Below, one piece after another: positions 1 to 10,741 of a stretch of 64,000 bases of DNA (position 1 is its first letter; every line of letters starts with the position of its first letter). The stretch is from Hysterangium stoloniferum (lineage: Eukaryota > Basidiomycota > Agaricomycetes > Hysterangiales > Hysterangiaceae). The notes beneath the pieces were generated by a model, which made no database searches, was not told where the DNA came from, and was given only the letters and a program-made list of their open reading frames with translations. The DNA lies in NCBI GenBank assembly GCA_015178975.1, contig WHVD01000089.1, positions 186,001 to 250,000 of the forward strand, given 5' to 3'. Position numbers and translations under genes: made by a program.

Positions 1-630
1 TTCCTTGGGATGGTTCTTTATTTTTCGGCATACATACCATTCTATTCTTGGCTGGTGTCTCCTTTATTCTCACTCCTGAAGAAGGGAACACCCTGGGCGT
101 GGACCGCTGAACATGTCAGAGCTTATGAGGATGTTAAAGCCGCGCTAGGATCAGCACCAGTGCTGGGACATCCAGTAAGCGGGATGCCCTATCGGCTATA
201 TACGGACGCTTCGGATTTTGCCTTAGGCTGTTGTCTCCAACAAGTCCAGAAAATGGCTTTAGGAGACTTAATAGACACTAAGATCCACACCCAAGCCAAA
301 CTGGCTTTCGACCGTGCGCAGGATGTGCCATCCTTTGTTCATCGGTATAAAACCAAACAGCCCGAGATTGAGTGGTCAGACTCATGGGGATCCACTTTCG
401 AGGAGACTGAGGTTACCGTTGAGCGAGTCATTGCATACTGGAGTCGCACGCTGAAAAACACTGAACGTAACTATTCCGCTACTGAACGGGAAGCGTTAGC
501 AGCAAAGGAAGGACTAGTTCATTTTCAACCCTTCATTGAAGGTGAACATGTTCTACTCATTACGGACCATGCAGCTCTGCAATGGGCTAGATCGTACGAG
601 AACACTAATCGTCGACTAGCCGCATGGGGG
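1..630 (+). pseudogene. Element 1 Pol: end of RT and RNase H (Ty3/gypsy)
   Basis: This is the 3' part of a Ty3/gypsy Pol whose beginning lies left of the window. RNase H copies and degrades the RNA strand during reverse transcription. The acidic motif blocks are visible: TDASDFALGC near 203, a YSATEREALAAKEGL block near 472 and LLITDHAALQW near 555. The frame is lost at a run of five G at 626-630; a read-through in the next frame (RAGRVHSNVDPLSRLP) continues into the integrase, so one G was probably lost. Closely related to element 3 at 56172-56744. Broken, so presumably inactive. Confidence 0.85.
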
Positions 631-2489
631 CGATATACACTGCATTTCCAGGTCTCGAGATCTTACACCGAGCAGGAAGAGTTCACAGCAACGTGGACCC
701 ACTGTCCAGACTCCCTCGAGTACCAGCTTTTGTAAGCCCCATTAGAGATGATTTACAAGCTATCACCTCAACCTCTTTGGACAAGAGTACTGAGGAAAAT
801 CTATGGAAGGACGAACCTGCTAAGAAGGTGGTCTTCTCTACCATACATGACTCTATGGAACCTTTCGGAGCGACTCAAAAGGTCCGACAGTCAGAATGGG
901 ATTCCCATAACGCAGTAAGAAACGATCAGGAAGACGAGTCGAACTTCGCATTGCGTCATCCTCAGTTGCTAATCAGTATCGAGGAGGGATACATAAATAA
1001 ATTTCTAGAGGGATACGCGAAAGATCCTGTTTTCAGGAATCTCTACGCTCTAGATACCCCTTCACCCAATGCGGTGGTTACTCCTTCTCACTACTTTGTG
1101 GGAGCAAACAGACTCCTGTACTTTCGTGACTCGGACTGGACAAGTCAAGTCTGTGTGCCCAGTACCATGACTAACTCTATCTTAAGGTTGGTACATGAAA
1201 ACCCTTTTGAGGGAGCGCACGCCGGAGGCCAACGGTTCTTCAACCTGATGAAAGACTGGTTCTTTTGGCCAAAAATGCTACAAGATTGCTTGTCGTACAC
1301 ACGTACCTGCGACATTTGCCAAAAAACCAAAGTTGATCGCACCGGTCGTCAAGGAGCTCTCAGACCTGCCGACGTACCTTTTAGGCCTTTCGAAGTAATT
1401 TCTATGGACATAATCACAGGACTACCCGACTCAGGGAAGGATTCTTATTCTGCAGTCTTCGTCGCTGTTGATAAATTGACGCGTTTCGCTATTACCATAC
1501 CTACTTTTTCGAACCTTACAGCTGAAGGATTCAGACGAATATTTGTCAAACAAGTGGCCAGCCCCTTCGGACTGCCCTTTCGAATAATCTGTGATCGGGA
1601 CAAGAGATGGACCTGCAGGTTCTGGCGGGAAGTCTGTAAGATTTATGGTACTACCCTCACGGTATCTTCAGCTCATCACCCCCAGACGGATGGACAAATG
1701 GAGAATATGAATGTGACCATAGAACAGATGCTTCGAACCTATTGTGCTTCTGCTAAGGAGAGCTGGTCCCAATGGATTGAAGTGGTTGTCCACACGTACA
1801 ACTCAACCGTTCACAGTTCCACGAACTACGCTCCGGCCTTCTTATTAATGGGATATCTCCTGAGAGGAATGTCTCGAGTTCTAGGAGGTGACGAACCCCT
1901 AGTTCCTAGAGAACTATCAGATAGCCCTATGGCCGATCAATGGATTCTTGAACTAGAAAATCATTGGCAGATAGCACGAGATTCGATCGCTCGAGCTCAG
2001 GAGATTCAAGCACGAGCGTATAACAAGAAGCAAAGACCTGTAGAAGATATCTCCGAGGGAGACCTCGTATTGGTAAACCCCCACTCCCTCGAACTGGTGG
2101 AAGTCAAGGGAACTGGGAAGAAACTAATACAAAGATGGATTGGACCGTTTGAGGTGCTTGAGAAACTGAACCCTCAAGTATTTAGGCTTAAGATCCCCTC
2201 GGAGTATCCGATGCATCCAGTCATTAACTGGGACCATCTCCGAAAATATCAACCCTCTCCTCCCAATCTCGGTCCAAGACCCCAACTTGAGAACCTAAGA
2301 GAGTTGAAACCGGATCATGAAGAATATGAGGTCGAAGCTATCGTTGGGCACAAAAAACAGCGAAATCACCTGCTATTTAGGGTACGCTGGAAAGGTTATG
2401 GACCTGAGGAGGATTCATGGCTAAACAGTACTAACCTCAGAAACGCTCCGGCACTTCTGAGGGCATACAAGGCGCTGTTCAAAATCTAA
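631..2489 (+). CDS. Element 1 Pol: integrase with C-terminal chromodomain
   Basis: Integrase joins retroelement cDNA to the chromosome; the chromodomain is thought to direct insertion to histone-marked chromatin. Visible in order: the HHCC zinc domain (HENPFEGAH, then TCDICQKTK), the core with MDIITGLP, IICDRDKRWT and HPQTDGQMENMN holding the D, D and E, and a chromodomain (FRVRWKGYGPEEDSWLN) ending in the last 60 residues. The reading frame is open from about 624 to the stop at 2487-2489. It should follow RNase H in one Pol polyprotein but is separated from it by the frame break at 626-630. Same family as elements 2 and 3. Confidence 0.9.
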
Positions 2490-2517
2490 CGACATATATG
2501 CGCTCGAGGAAGCATTT

Positions 2518-2995
2518 TGTGAAGAGTGGCGGAAGTTCTGACCGTTCTATATACGAAGAAATGAGTAGAAAGGAAGGATATTGACCTATTCGGTGCAATA
2601 TAAGAGAAAGTGAGAGAAAGAGCACGAGATGACGAAGGAGTCAACAAGTGCGATGGTTCGAGTGGAGGCCTCGACTATTACAGTTCAAGGCCAGAAGTGT
2701 TTAGTAGTTCAGATACTGCTACTTACATATGTAGTAGCTGACACGTTACCCTGATCACCGCTCGTAGTAGACCTAGTTTGTGTCTTACGAGTGGTGGTTC
2801 TTGGGTTAAAGTGTGTCTGAGTTCTAATTGGTGCTGAGTGCACCCACAAGTATACACAATGCTTCGAACTAATGAAATATGCAATATTCAAAGAATATGA
2901 AAGATAGAAAAATATGAATAGAATATGTAAAATATAAATGAAATAAAAGGAGTGTTTTACCACAATGATACTGTGGTAAAAGCATACTCCTCACA
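2518..2995 (-). repeat. Solo LTR-A, copy 1 (TSD CATTT)
   Basis: It begins TGTGAAGAGTGG and ends CTCCTCACA, flanked by a perfect 5-bp duplication CATTT at 2513-2517 and 2996-3000. The duplication on both sides shows a complete LTR insertion reduced to a solo LTR. It lies in element 1 between the integrase stop and the 3' ORF. Sense strand is taken as minus because all A/B/C families then start TGTGARRRGTATG. Confidence 0.92.
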
Positions 2996-3209
2996 CATTT
3001 ATTCTATCAATTATTCTGTTTCTTTCGTAACTTCCTTCCAGAAACATTTCAGCCGTTCAGTGAGCTGTTTCATTGGCATCTATTCTCTTTCATTTTTACT
3101 CTCCTTCCGATCGGTTGGGACAACCCCTTGTTGATGGTGGAAATATTTTATTCAAAACCCGGCCACAATTACTGAACCTCGTTTAACGACCAACCGAGCG
3201 GAGTTTCAA

Positions 3210-3332
3210 TTTAATATATATATAAAAAGTACACATAAAATCGCATAAATTTTCTTTATCTTTCATACCACGTCCTTCACCTATCTACAGCTCTTCCATT
3301 TACCTTCCACTTCATCACCTTGTCGCACTACG
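3210..3332 (+). promoter_or_regulatory. AT-rich leader with TATA box before element 1 3' ORF
   Basis: A TATATATATAAAAAG stretch near 3216 lies about 110 bp before the ATG at 3333. A pyrimidine-rich leader ending in CTACAG follows, which could be a 3' splice site. This suggests the downstream ORF may have its own transcript rather than being read from the LTR. Inference only; no transcript data. Confidence 0.4.
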
Positions 3333-5738
3333 ATGTTCCCATTCCAGCAGAACAAGCAAGTCCTCCCTAAGTTCAAGAAGGTCCCGCGGGCCCCGATAGC
3401 CAGTACGTCCACGACTGGTGGGGCATTCATTACCCACATGCCTTGTACAGACAATGTCGAGAGCAATCGAGGTACCTTAGGACCTACCCCCTCGTCGACT
3501 TTCTCCTTTGATGCTGAGCCAAGGGGAGATAGCGGTACTGATTGGAGTAAGCCATTAGGGCACTCTTTCGGACCGTCATCGGAAGAAGTTGCTGCTACCA
3601 TGTGGAGGCAGGAAACGTTTATGGAGGAACATAACGCAAGGAGGCTCACCCGCAAGAGAGAAAGATGCGCTGAGTATAGAAGTCAGCAGGAAGCTAGGGG
3701 AGCAAGAGAAGGAGTCCCCTCCAAGAGGCAGTGGCGCGAGGACAGAATACATTTCGGAAACAGAGCTTCTGCGCCGATCCTTCCCCCCCCGGGAGAGAAA
3801 TGGGCCGACTTTGCAGAGACAGATGATAGCGAGGGTGGAACGCCTTGCGTTAGAATGACAGGAGCCAAGAGCTGGAAGGAAAAGGAGGGTACCATCTTCT
3901 ATGACTGGGAATTACTCCGGCATATTAAGTTGCGACGAATAATCCTTACCCGAGGGGACGGTCAAGCATTGCCCCCACGAGAAAAGGGACATCGTAGGGG
4001 ACCAATCGATTTTTCCTCGGATGAGGATGAGGAGGGAGACAAGGATAGGGATGATGCGTATAGCATCCGATATCTGGGAGAGGACTGTCACGAAGGGTTC
4101 CTCCTCCCCTCGAAAGTTCGCTTCGTAACCAGCGACCCCAACCAATGACAAACACAGAGACCGTCATCCAAGGTATGGAGCGGTCATCGCCCTAGCCAAC
4201 CGTCGCAGGAACGCGAACCTTCCCTGATTCCAGTCCCACGTCTTTCGCCGACGTCGAGGCCCCCTCCTGTCCTCCATCCTGCACACCCTCCCTCAGCCCC
4301 GATTCTAGCGCCTGGTCCACCCCCTTCCCCTAAGACTATACCAGTCCCTACTCCACTTCCGCTGTCACTGGCTATCCCTCCCGACTCTCCTTATTCATAT
4401 TGCGTGTCCTTAGGTAGCCCTATCCACGAGCTTTCACAAGAGCGAATGGACATCGATTTGGACCCTCTTACACTGGACATCACCGTTCCAGCGACGAGCG
4501 GAAAAGCCAAGGAGATACAGAAGGCCACCACCCCTCTCCCAGAGCGATCCCCTATCCCTATCCCCATCTCTGACAGCCCGCCTTCCCCCACTGATCCCAT
4601 CTCCACCACCTTCTGGACGCGAGTAGCTGTCAATTACCCTTCCGAACAGTTCCCCGTCGGAAGGGTACTATCACAGCTAGCGCCAGTACTCCAGCAACCG
4701 GTCCTTCAAGGGAGCCTTAAGGGTTGTCACGGTCTCGCTCCGTTGTCTGAGATAATGAAGGACTTCTATCTCTCCTTCGAGGATCCTGCAGAGGGGGAGA
4801 ACTTTGCGCGAGCAGCTCGGGGGGTTAAACTCTCTATGTTCCGGCATATCATAGTGGAACCCCACCGTCTGCCCCCAGACTGTGAAGAGTGGCAGAAGTT
4901 CAGACCGTTCTATATACAAAGAAATGAGTAGAAGAGAAGGATATTGACCTATTCGGTGCAATATAAGAGAAAGTGAGAGAAAGAGCACAAGATGACGAAG
5001 GAGTCAACGAGTGCGATGGTTCGAGTGGAGGCCTCGACTATTACAGTTCAAGGTCAGAAGTGTTTAGTAGTTCAGATATTGCTACTTATGTAGTAGCTGA
5101 CACGTTACCCTGATCACTGCTCGTAGTAGACCTAGTTTGTGTCTTACGAGTGGTTGTTCTTGGGTTAAAGGGTGTCTGAGTTCTAATTGGTGCTGAGTGC
5201 ACCCACAAGTATACACAATGCTTCGAACTAATGAAATATGCAATATTCGAAGAATATGAAAGATAGAAAATTATGAATAGAATATGTAAAATATAAATAA
5301 AATAAAAGGAGTGTTTTACCACAATGAATACTGTGGTAAAAGCATACTCCTCACACAGACTCAGCGAGTGTCCTCTCTATTGCTGGCCTTGTAGATCTAC
5401 TTGAGGCCCTCGTCCTGACGCCTCCCATAGAGACCCCTATGCAGCCACAGGTTCCTGCCCCGTTACCCACGTCTTCGTCTCCCCTCCCCAATGCTCCTCT
5501 TCTCGCGCGAATTTCCGCTCCCCCGATTAGTGTGCGTGCAGTCGTTCGTTGCAGGGAGAAGGCTTACAGACGCTGGGCTGACTCCTTGCACAGGGATTCT
5601 AGTGATTTGACTCAAGCGAGAATAGCCGAGTCCTTCAGAGTAAAACGGGAACGATGGGGAAACATCATTTTGGACCTAGGGGGATCCTCACAGGCAGCTT
5701 GGGGCGGCATCCCAGACGCTCTTCGACACCTTGTATAG
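3333..5738 (+). pseudogene. Extra 3' ORF of the LTR-B gypsy family (unknown function)
   Basis: A third large sense ORF lies between the chromodomain and the 3' LTR. Reading starts at ATG 3333 (MFPFQQNKQ). One in-frame TGA stands at 4146-4148, where element 3 has an arginine codon. The frame then stays open to 4880, where a solo LTR-A interrupts it, and resumes in the same frame at 5361 to a stop at 5736-5738, about 641 codons in all. The protein is proline- and serine-rich with a basic region and a block conserved with element 3 (PPPGEKWADF, then FYDWEL and LTRGD). No membrane segment, so not env-like. I do not recognise a domain. Confidence 0.7.
4881..5355 (-). repeat. Solo LTR-A, copy 2 (TSD CAGAC)
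   Basis: Starts TGTGAAGAGTGG, ends CTCCTCACA, with CAGAC at 4876-4880 and again at 5356-5360. Removing the LTR plus one CAGAC restores the reading frame of the surrounding 3' ORF, which confirms the insertion boundaries. Confidence 0.93.
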
Positions 5739-5750
5739 CACATCCCTTCA

Positions 5751-5763
5751 AACTGGGGGGCAC
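5751..5763 (+). other. Polypurine tract of element 1
   Basis: AACTGGGGGGCAC directly precedes the 3' LTR starting TGTGAAGGG. This is the expected plus-strand primer site of reverse transcription. It fixes the sense orientation of LTR-B. Confidence 0.75.
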
Positions 5764-6402
5764 TGTGAAGGGTATGCATATATCATGATTGGACTGTGGA
5801 ATAATACATATATTATAGTATTTTATTATTTAGTTCTTACTCTTTTTTCCTAACTCTCTATATCTTTCGAGCATACCCGTATTTCTTAGTTCGAAGTCTT
5901 GTGTATATCTATGGGCGCTTTCGGCGCTAAATCTCAGACATCTTTTACCCAGCAGACACCACCTCGTAAACGACCCAGATGTCGAATAGCGAGAGGTGTC
6001 AAGGGTAACATCTAAGCTACCTATAAGGGTAGCGTTCTCTAGTCTCCTGACATACTTTGGACTCGAACTGCGAAGGTCGAGTTCCACTCTAAGGTCTTTG
6101 CGCTCGTCGACGCTATAGTCGACTCGCGCTATTATCTCTTTACTTCAGATATTCGGCTTCTCGTTGATTATCTATTTACATTTAGCTACGAGTTGCACCG
6201 TAAAGGTCAACTCTTCGTTCTCTCATTCTAGCCGTCAAGAGCAACTGTACAGTTGCTCTTGTGACATGTAGCGTGTCTCCTTGCTAGTACTGTCAGTCTA
6301 GCAATCTACAGTATTATACTGAACGGTCAATACTTTCTAATAGTAGTTGAATAAACACTATTCTTCGTATATTGAGCGGTAGGAATCTAACGACTCTTCA
6401 CA
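5764..6402 (+). repeat. 3' LTR (LTR-B) of element 1
   Basis: Starts TGTGAAGGGTATGC right after the polypurine tract and ends CGACTCTTCACA. The flanks differ (GGCAC left, ATATC right), as expected for one LTR of a longer element rather than a solo LTR. The right flank is the RT of element 2 on the other strand, so element 1 inserted there. It contains serial hairpins, including a perfect 26-bp palindrome at 6236-6261. Confidence 0.9.
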
Positions 6403-7602
6403 ATATCTGATAAAACATTTATTGGGAGAGAGTGTGATACCGGCCAAAGCGATGGCACCAAGCACCTGATTCAGGTGGAGCAAATGATCATCCCAGTTCT
6501 TAGAGAATATGACTATGTCATCGATGTAGACTAGACAAAAAATCCACAAGTAGGGTGCTAAGACTGTTTGCATGATGCGCTGAAATGTGGAGGGGCCATT
6601 TCTGAGCCCAAACGGCATCCTTTTAAATTGCCACAGCCCTCTATGAGATCTAAAGGCTGTTTTGGGCTTATCGTCCTCCAACATTTCTAATTGAGTAAAC
6701 CCAGCTAGCGCGTCGAAAGAAGAAAGAACATTTGATCCCGACAGCGCTTGCATGATCTCCGATTGACGTGGTAAAGGGAATTCATCTGGAACAGTGAGAT
6801 GATTAAGTTTCTGATAGTCGATGACCACCCGTGGTTTACCATTGCGATATACTACAAAGGCTGGCGCCCCCCAGGGGCTTTTAGATGGCTCAATGACACC
6901 CTGTTCAAACCAGGTATCCATTTGCTCATCTATAACTCTCCTATTGGCAGGGGACGAAGGGAACATAGGCATGGATATGGGCTGGGCACCCTCTTTCAAG
7001 GGGACAGGGACTCTACATTCCATTTGCCCTAACCGTCCGTCGACTCCGAAAGCCTTAACGTTCTCAGTCAAAACTGACCTGAGACGTGGCAGGACCTCCG
7101 TTGGTATATCTGGTCCCAAGTTGACTAGCTTGTGAAGATCCTCTGAGGCAAATTTCTCATTATCAGCCACTGCAGCCGTCTTAGGACCAGGTGGTTCGAA
7201 ATCGTCTGCAATCTCTGGTTCAACAGGTGGCTTAGGCCTCTCTGAGGCGACTTGACGGTCCTCCTCAAGTTGAGAGAGACTTTCGATAAGGTGTGCGATC
7301 TTGGTCACGCCTGCTGCCATTAAACCTTTCTCCTCAAGTGACCTGGGCTTGTGAGCCCAACAAGCGGGGTCATGAATTATCCCTATTGTCTCCCCTCGTC
7401 GGATAGTCTTAGGAGTTAGCGATGGATTGGCTAAGGGTACTGCCGCACTATTCCTTGAAATTGCCGTGATTGGTGTGGCTAATATTGAACCGTCCTCGTT
7501 TTGCAATACAATTCCTTCAACAATCCATTCCTCACCCTTGAGATCTTCAACAAAAATAGGCACTAGTCTGGCTGACTCTGGATCGATAGTGCAATCCTCC
7601 AA
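6403..7602 (-). pseudogene. Element 2 Pol: linker and reverse transcriptase, cut by element 1
   Basis: Reads leftward from 7602. The RT motifs are clear: PSKSPWGAPAFVV, RVVIDYQKLN, SSFDALAGFTQLE, FRSHRGLWQF, MPFGLRNGPSTFQR and the catalytic VYIDDIVIF. It stops being homologous at 6403, exactly where element 1's LTR-B ends, so RNase H and integrase of this copy should lie beyond the left edge. It is separated from the protease ORF only by a TGA at 7603-7605, where element 3 has an arginine codon; Gag-Pro-Pol was one frame here. Confidence 0.88.
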
Positions 7603-7605
7603 GGC

Positions 7606-8747
7606 TCACGTGACTCTTTCAGTACGCACGCCTTTATCGGGGAGAGAGGTGAGCTTGGGTTGCTCCTTCTCATGCTTCCTGAAAGGGGCCTTATTGACGG
7701 TGAAGGTCAAAGGTTGGGGTTCCTTAGAAGAACTGGCTGGAATAAAACCCTGCCGTCCTGGGAGAATAAGTCTAGATCCCAACAGCTGATCTCTTAGAGT
7801 ACCGATTTCATAATTAATATGGAAATCCTCTCCTAAAAGAATTGGCACCGTCATTCCTCGAATGACATAAGTTTCCGCCGCGAACTTCAGTAACGTTCCA
7901 CTGTTGTCCTCCAGGTAAATAGGAATATTAACATATCCGATAACCTTAGCATTACCTGTGAGCTGGATTAGACGCAACTTGAGTCCTTGTTTCAACTTAT
8001 ATATGCCCTGCAGCCCCTTGTAGAATTCCTCCGATATAAGGGAAAGATCCGCTCCTGTGTCCATTCGAACTTTAACGCGTTCGGGTGAATCGGGAGTTCC
8101 TACATGACCGAAAACATGGAGTGCTGCAACTCCTATGCTAGAGTAACCACTGGGAGGATCCCGTTTTCGATAAAGGATCGTAGTATCCTCCTTCATCAGT
8201 CGACTGGGACGAGGGTATTGGATTCTAGGCCTCTTACTTTCCTTGCGCAGGGACAAGATTACGTTCCTGCGCTCACTTCGACAAGGAATATGCTTCGAAG
8301 GGGAATCCAATACCGTGTCATTGTCGCTGTCCTCCGAATCCGAGTCCTCGTACGGTAGTAAGTCGGGGGGGTTTCCAGGATCAAACGGGAATGTGTCAAC
8401 GTCAGTTCCAGGCGAACAGAGCAAGTTTGAGCTGATTTGTTCGTGAGAATCTCCAGTCTGCCCGTACTTCTCGGTCAGGCCTTCAAGGTCCTGCCGATGA
8501 GCACTCAATTGGTCTCCCTTTTCGAAGAAATCTGCGGCGAGTATGGATACATAAACTTCAGACAGAAGAGCTTCACTAGTCATTCGATTTTCCTCCCTTA
8601 CTAATGTGTCTCCAACTCGGGGTGTATAAATGGAAACAAAAGTCAATTCGTCATCAGAGCTATTTACTTGTCCTTGTATAGATAGTCCATGAACCGCTTC
8701 ATATAACCTTTGCTCCTCAGCTTCCTCCGACATATCCTGTGCGGAGC
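7606..8747 (-). pseudogene. Element 2 Gag tail and aspartic protease
   Basis: The retroviral-type aspartic protease matures the Gag-Pol polyprotein. The active site RMDTGADLSLIS is visible near 8040-8065 on the minus strand, followed by a VPILLGEDFHINYEIG block typical of the second half of the fold. Upstream is an acidic linker (EDSDSEDSDNDT). The frame begins in the zinc-knuckle part at 9222-9397 and was interrupted by the solo LTR-A at 8748. The acidic-linker and protease segments are also present in element 3 (44476-46046). Confidence 0.85.
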
Positions 8748-9221
8748 TGTGAGGAGTATGCTTTTACCACAGTTTCATTGTGGTAAAACACTCCTTTTAT
8801 TTCATTTATATTTTACATATTCTATTCATATTTTACTATCTTTCACATTCTTCGAATATCGCATATTTCATTAGTTCGAAGCATTGTGTATACTTGTGGG
8901 TGCACTCAGCACCAATTAGAACTCAGACACACTTTAACCCAAGAACCACCACTTGTAAGACACAAACTAGGTCTACTACGAGCGGTGATCAGGGTAATGT
9001 GTCAGCTACCACATAGGTAGCATTATCTGAACTACTGAATACTTCTGGCCTCGAACTGTAATAGTCGAGGCCTCCACTCAAACCATCGCACTCGTTGACT
9101 CCTTCGTCATCTTGTGCTCTTTCTCTCACTTTCTCTTATATTGCACCGAATAGGTCAATATCCTCCTCTTCTACTCATTTCTTTGTATATAGAACAGTCT
9201 GAACTTCTACCACTCTTCACA
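8748..9221 (+). repeat. Solo LTR-A, copy 3 (TSD GGAGC)
   Basis: Starts TGTGAGGAGTATGC and ends CCACTCTTCACA, with GGAGC at 8743-8747 and 9222-9226. Near its start is a U3 hairpin, arms TTTTACCACA and TGTGGTAAAA. Further in are hairpins at 9005-9021, 9047-9072 and 9138-9161. It splits the nucleocapsid/protease frame of element 2. Confidence 0.93.
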
Positions 9222-9397
9222 GGAGCATTTGTTGATAGAGACATAATGAGACATTTTGCCAGCGTGGGGGCAATCTATCTTGAAATGCTCCGGACTTCCG
9301 CATATCCAACATTCCTTGGTGGGTTTGACCAAGTTCTTCTTGTTACTCTTCTCGAAGAACATTTTTCCGTGACACTTTCCCTGCATTGGATTAGCGA
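9222..9397 (-). pseudogene. Element 2 nucleocapsid zinc knuckle
   Basis: On the minus strand the frame reads ECWICGSPEHFKIDC, a CX2CX4HX4C knuckle that binds genomic RNA in Gag. It runs straight into the protease ORF once the solo LTR-A and one GGAGC are removed. Element 3 has the same segment with the second Cys changed to Tyr. Confidence 0.85.
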
Positions 9398-9951
9398 TGT
9401 AAGGGTATGCCTATATGCATACCTGGACTAAGGAATAATAACTGGATTATAGTACTTTATTATTTACCTTTTATTTTCTTTCTTTATATTCTTTCTATAT
9501 TTCGAGCACACCTTGATTCGACTCAGACGTCAAATAGCGAGAGGTGTCAAGGGTAGTATCTCAGCTACCATAAGGGTAGCATTCTCTAGTCTACTAATAG
9601 CCTTTTGGACTCGAACCGCTAAGGTCGAGTTCCGCTTTCAAGACTTTGCGCTCGTCGACACTGTAGTCGACTCACGCTACTATTACTCTATCCTAGATAC
9701 TCAGTCTTTAGCTGAGTATCTTACTTATTTCTAGCTACTAGTTGTACCGTAAAAGGTCAACTCATTATCTTACTGTTCTAAGCCGTCATGAGCAACTATA
9801 CAGTTGCTCTTGAGGCGTGCAGTGTGTTCTTATACTAGTACTAACAGTCTAGTAATCTATAGTATTGTACTGACGGTCAATACTCTCTAATAGTAGTTGA
9901 ATAAACACTATTCTTCGTATATTGAGCGGTCAGAATCCACCACTCTTCACA
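9398..9951 (+). repeat. Solo LTR-B, short copy (TSD AGCGA)
   Basis: Starts TGTAAGGGTATGCC, ends CCACTCTTCACA, flanked by AGCGA at 9393-9397 and 9952-9956. At 554 bp it is about 85 bp shorter than the other LTR-B copies, mostly in the first third. It keeps the hairpin series, including one with 10-bp arms near 9687-9713 (arm AGATACTCAG). Confidence 0.9.
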
Positions 9952-10741
9952 AGCGACGTCAGGGACGATCCTTCTCGTCGAGCCTCTCTCGTTAGTCTCA
10001 CTAACGAGAACCTGGTTAGGTGAAGAGAAGTCGTTGGTGACTCTAAAATCCACTTCCTGACCCTCTGCTAACATTACGCATGGTTTCTGGAACCTGTAAC
10101 GTTCCCGGTGTGTTTGGACCCAAGCGTTAATCAGAGCTTCTTGCAGGTTATTAGCATAAGTCTGCAAACTCATGATATCGTCGATGGGTTGTCCTTGAAG
10201 AAGGTAGAGCCATTCCGTAGGCAGCGTGAGAATGAGTCTGCGTGTCTCATCTCCTCTGTCCTGGTGGAACCTGTACAGAAAATGATAGAGTTTAACTCTC
10301 CATTGGATATAGTGGATGGGTGTCTCGCGATCATGACCAACTTGTCAAAATTTCATGGCTTCCCATTCTAAGGCCAAGGATTCACGCCAGCGAGTTCCAA
10401 GCAATCCTTCCACGATGCCCCAGAGAAATGACCCATGAGATTGACTGAATTCAGTACGATGTTCACGGTCTAGGGTGCTCCACCAGACCTTAGCGTTTCC
10501 TGTGAGTCGTCTTGGCAGAGCGACTCCTAACATCACACTCAAAGAGTCTGATATCTCCACAAGACTCATGATGTCCATGATATAGTCCAAGGCCTTGGAT
10601 TGGGCTCCATCATATTCGGGGAGGTCAGACCATTTGATCTTGAGGTCGCTGGTGTTAAGAGTGATCTTCTTGTCCTTAGGTAAGTCATCAATAAGCACGC
10701 TAGCTTGAGACCGCATCGGAGTTCAAAAAGGGGTATTAGGC
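9952..10741 (-). pseudogene. Element 2 Gag: capsid region
   Basis: Minus-strand frames at 10716-10345 and 10173-9952 encode a Gag capsid. Blocks such as IKWSDLPEYDG, LDYIMDIMSL, WWSTLDREHRTEF and LLGTRWRESLALEWE are conserved with element 3 (43614-44090). The two frames are joined by a disrupted stretch containing QPIDDIMSLQTYANNLQEAL. Gag builds the virus-like particle. Confidence 0.82.

Noticed and set aside
2709-2963. A conserved short ORF with many aromatic residues in each LTR-A copy
   Set aside because: Open only because the LTR copies are nearly identical; the start is GTG-type within the U3 hairpin and no ATG context exists.
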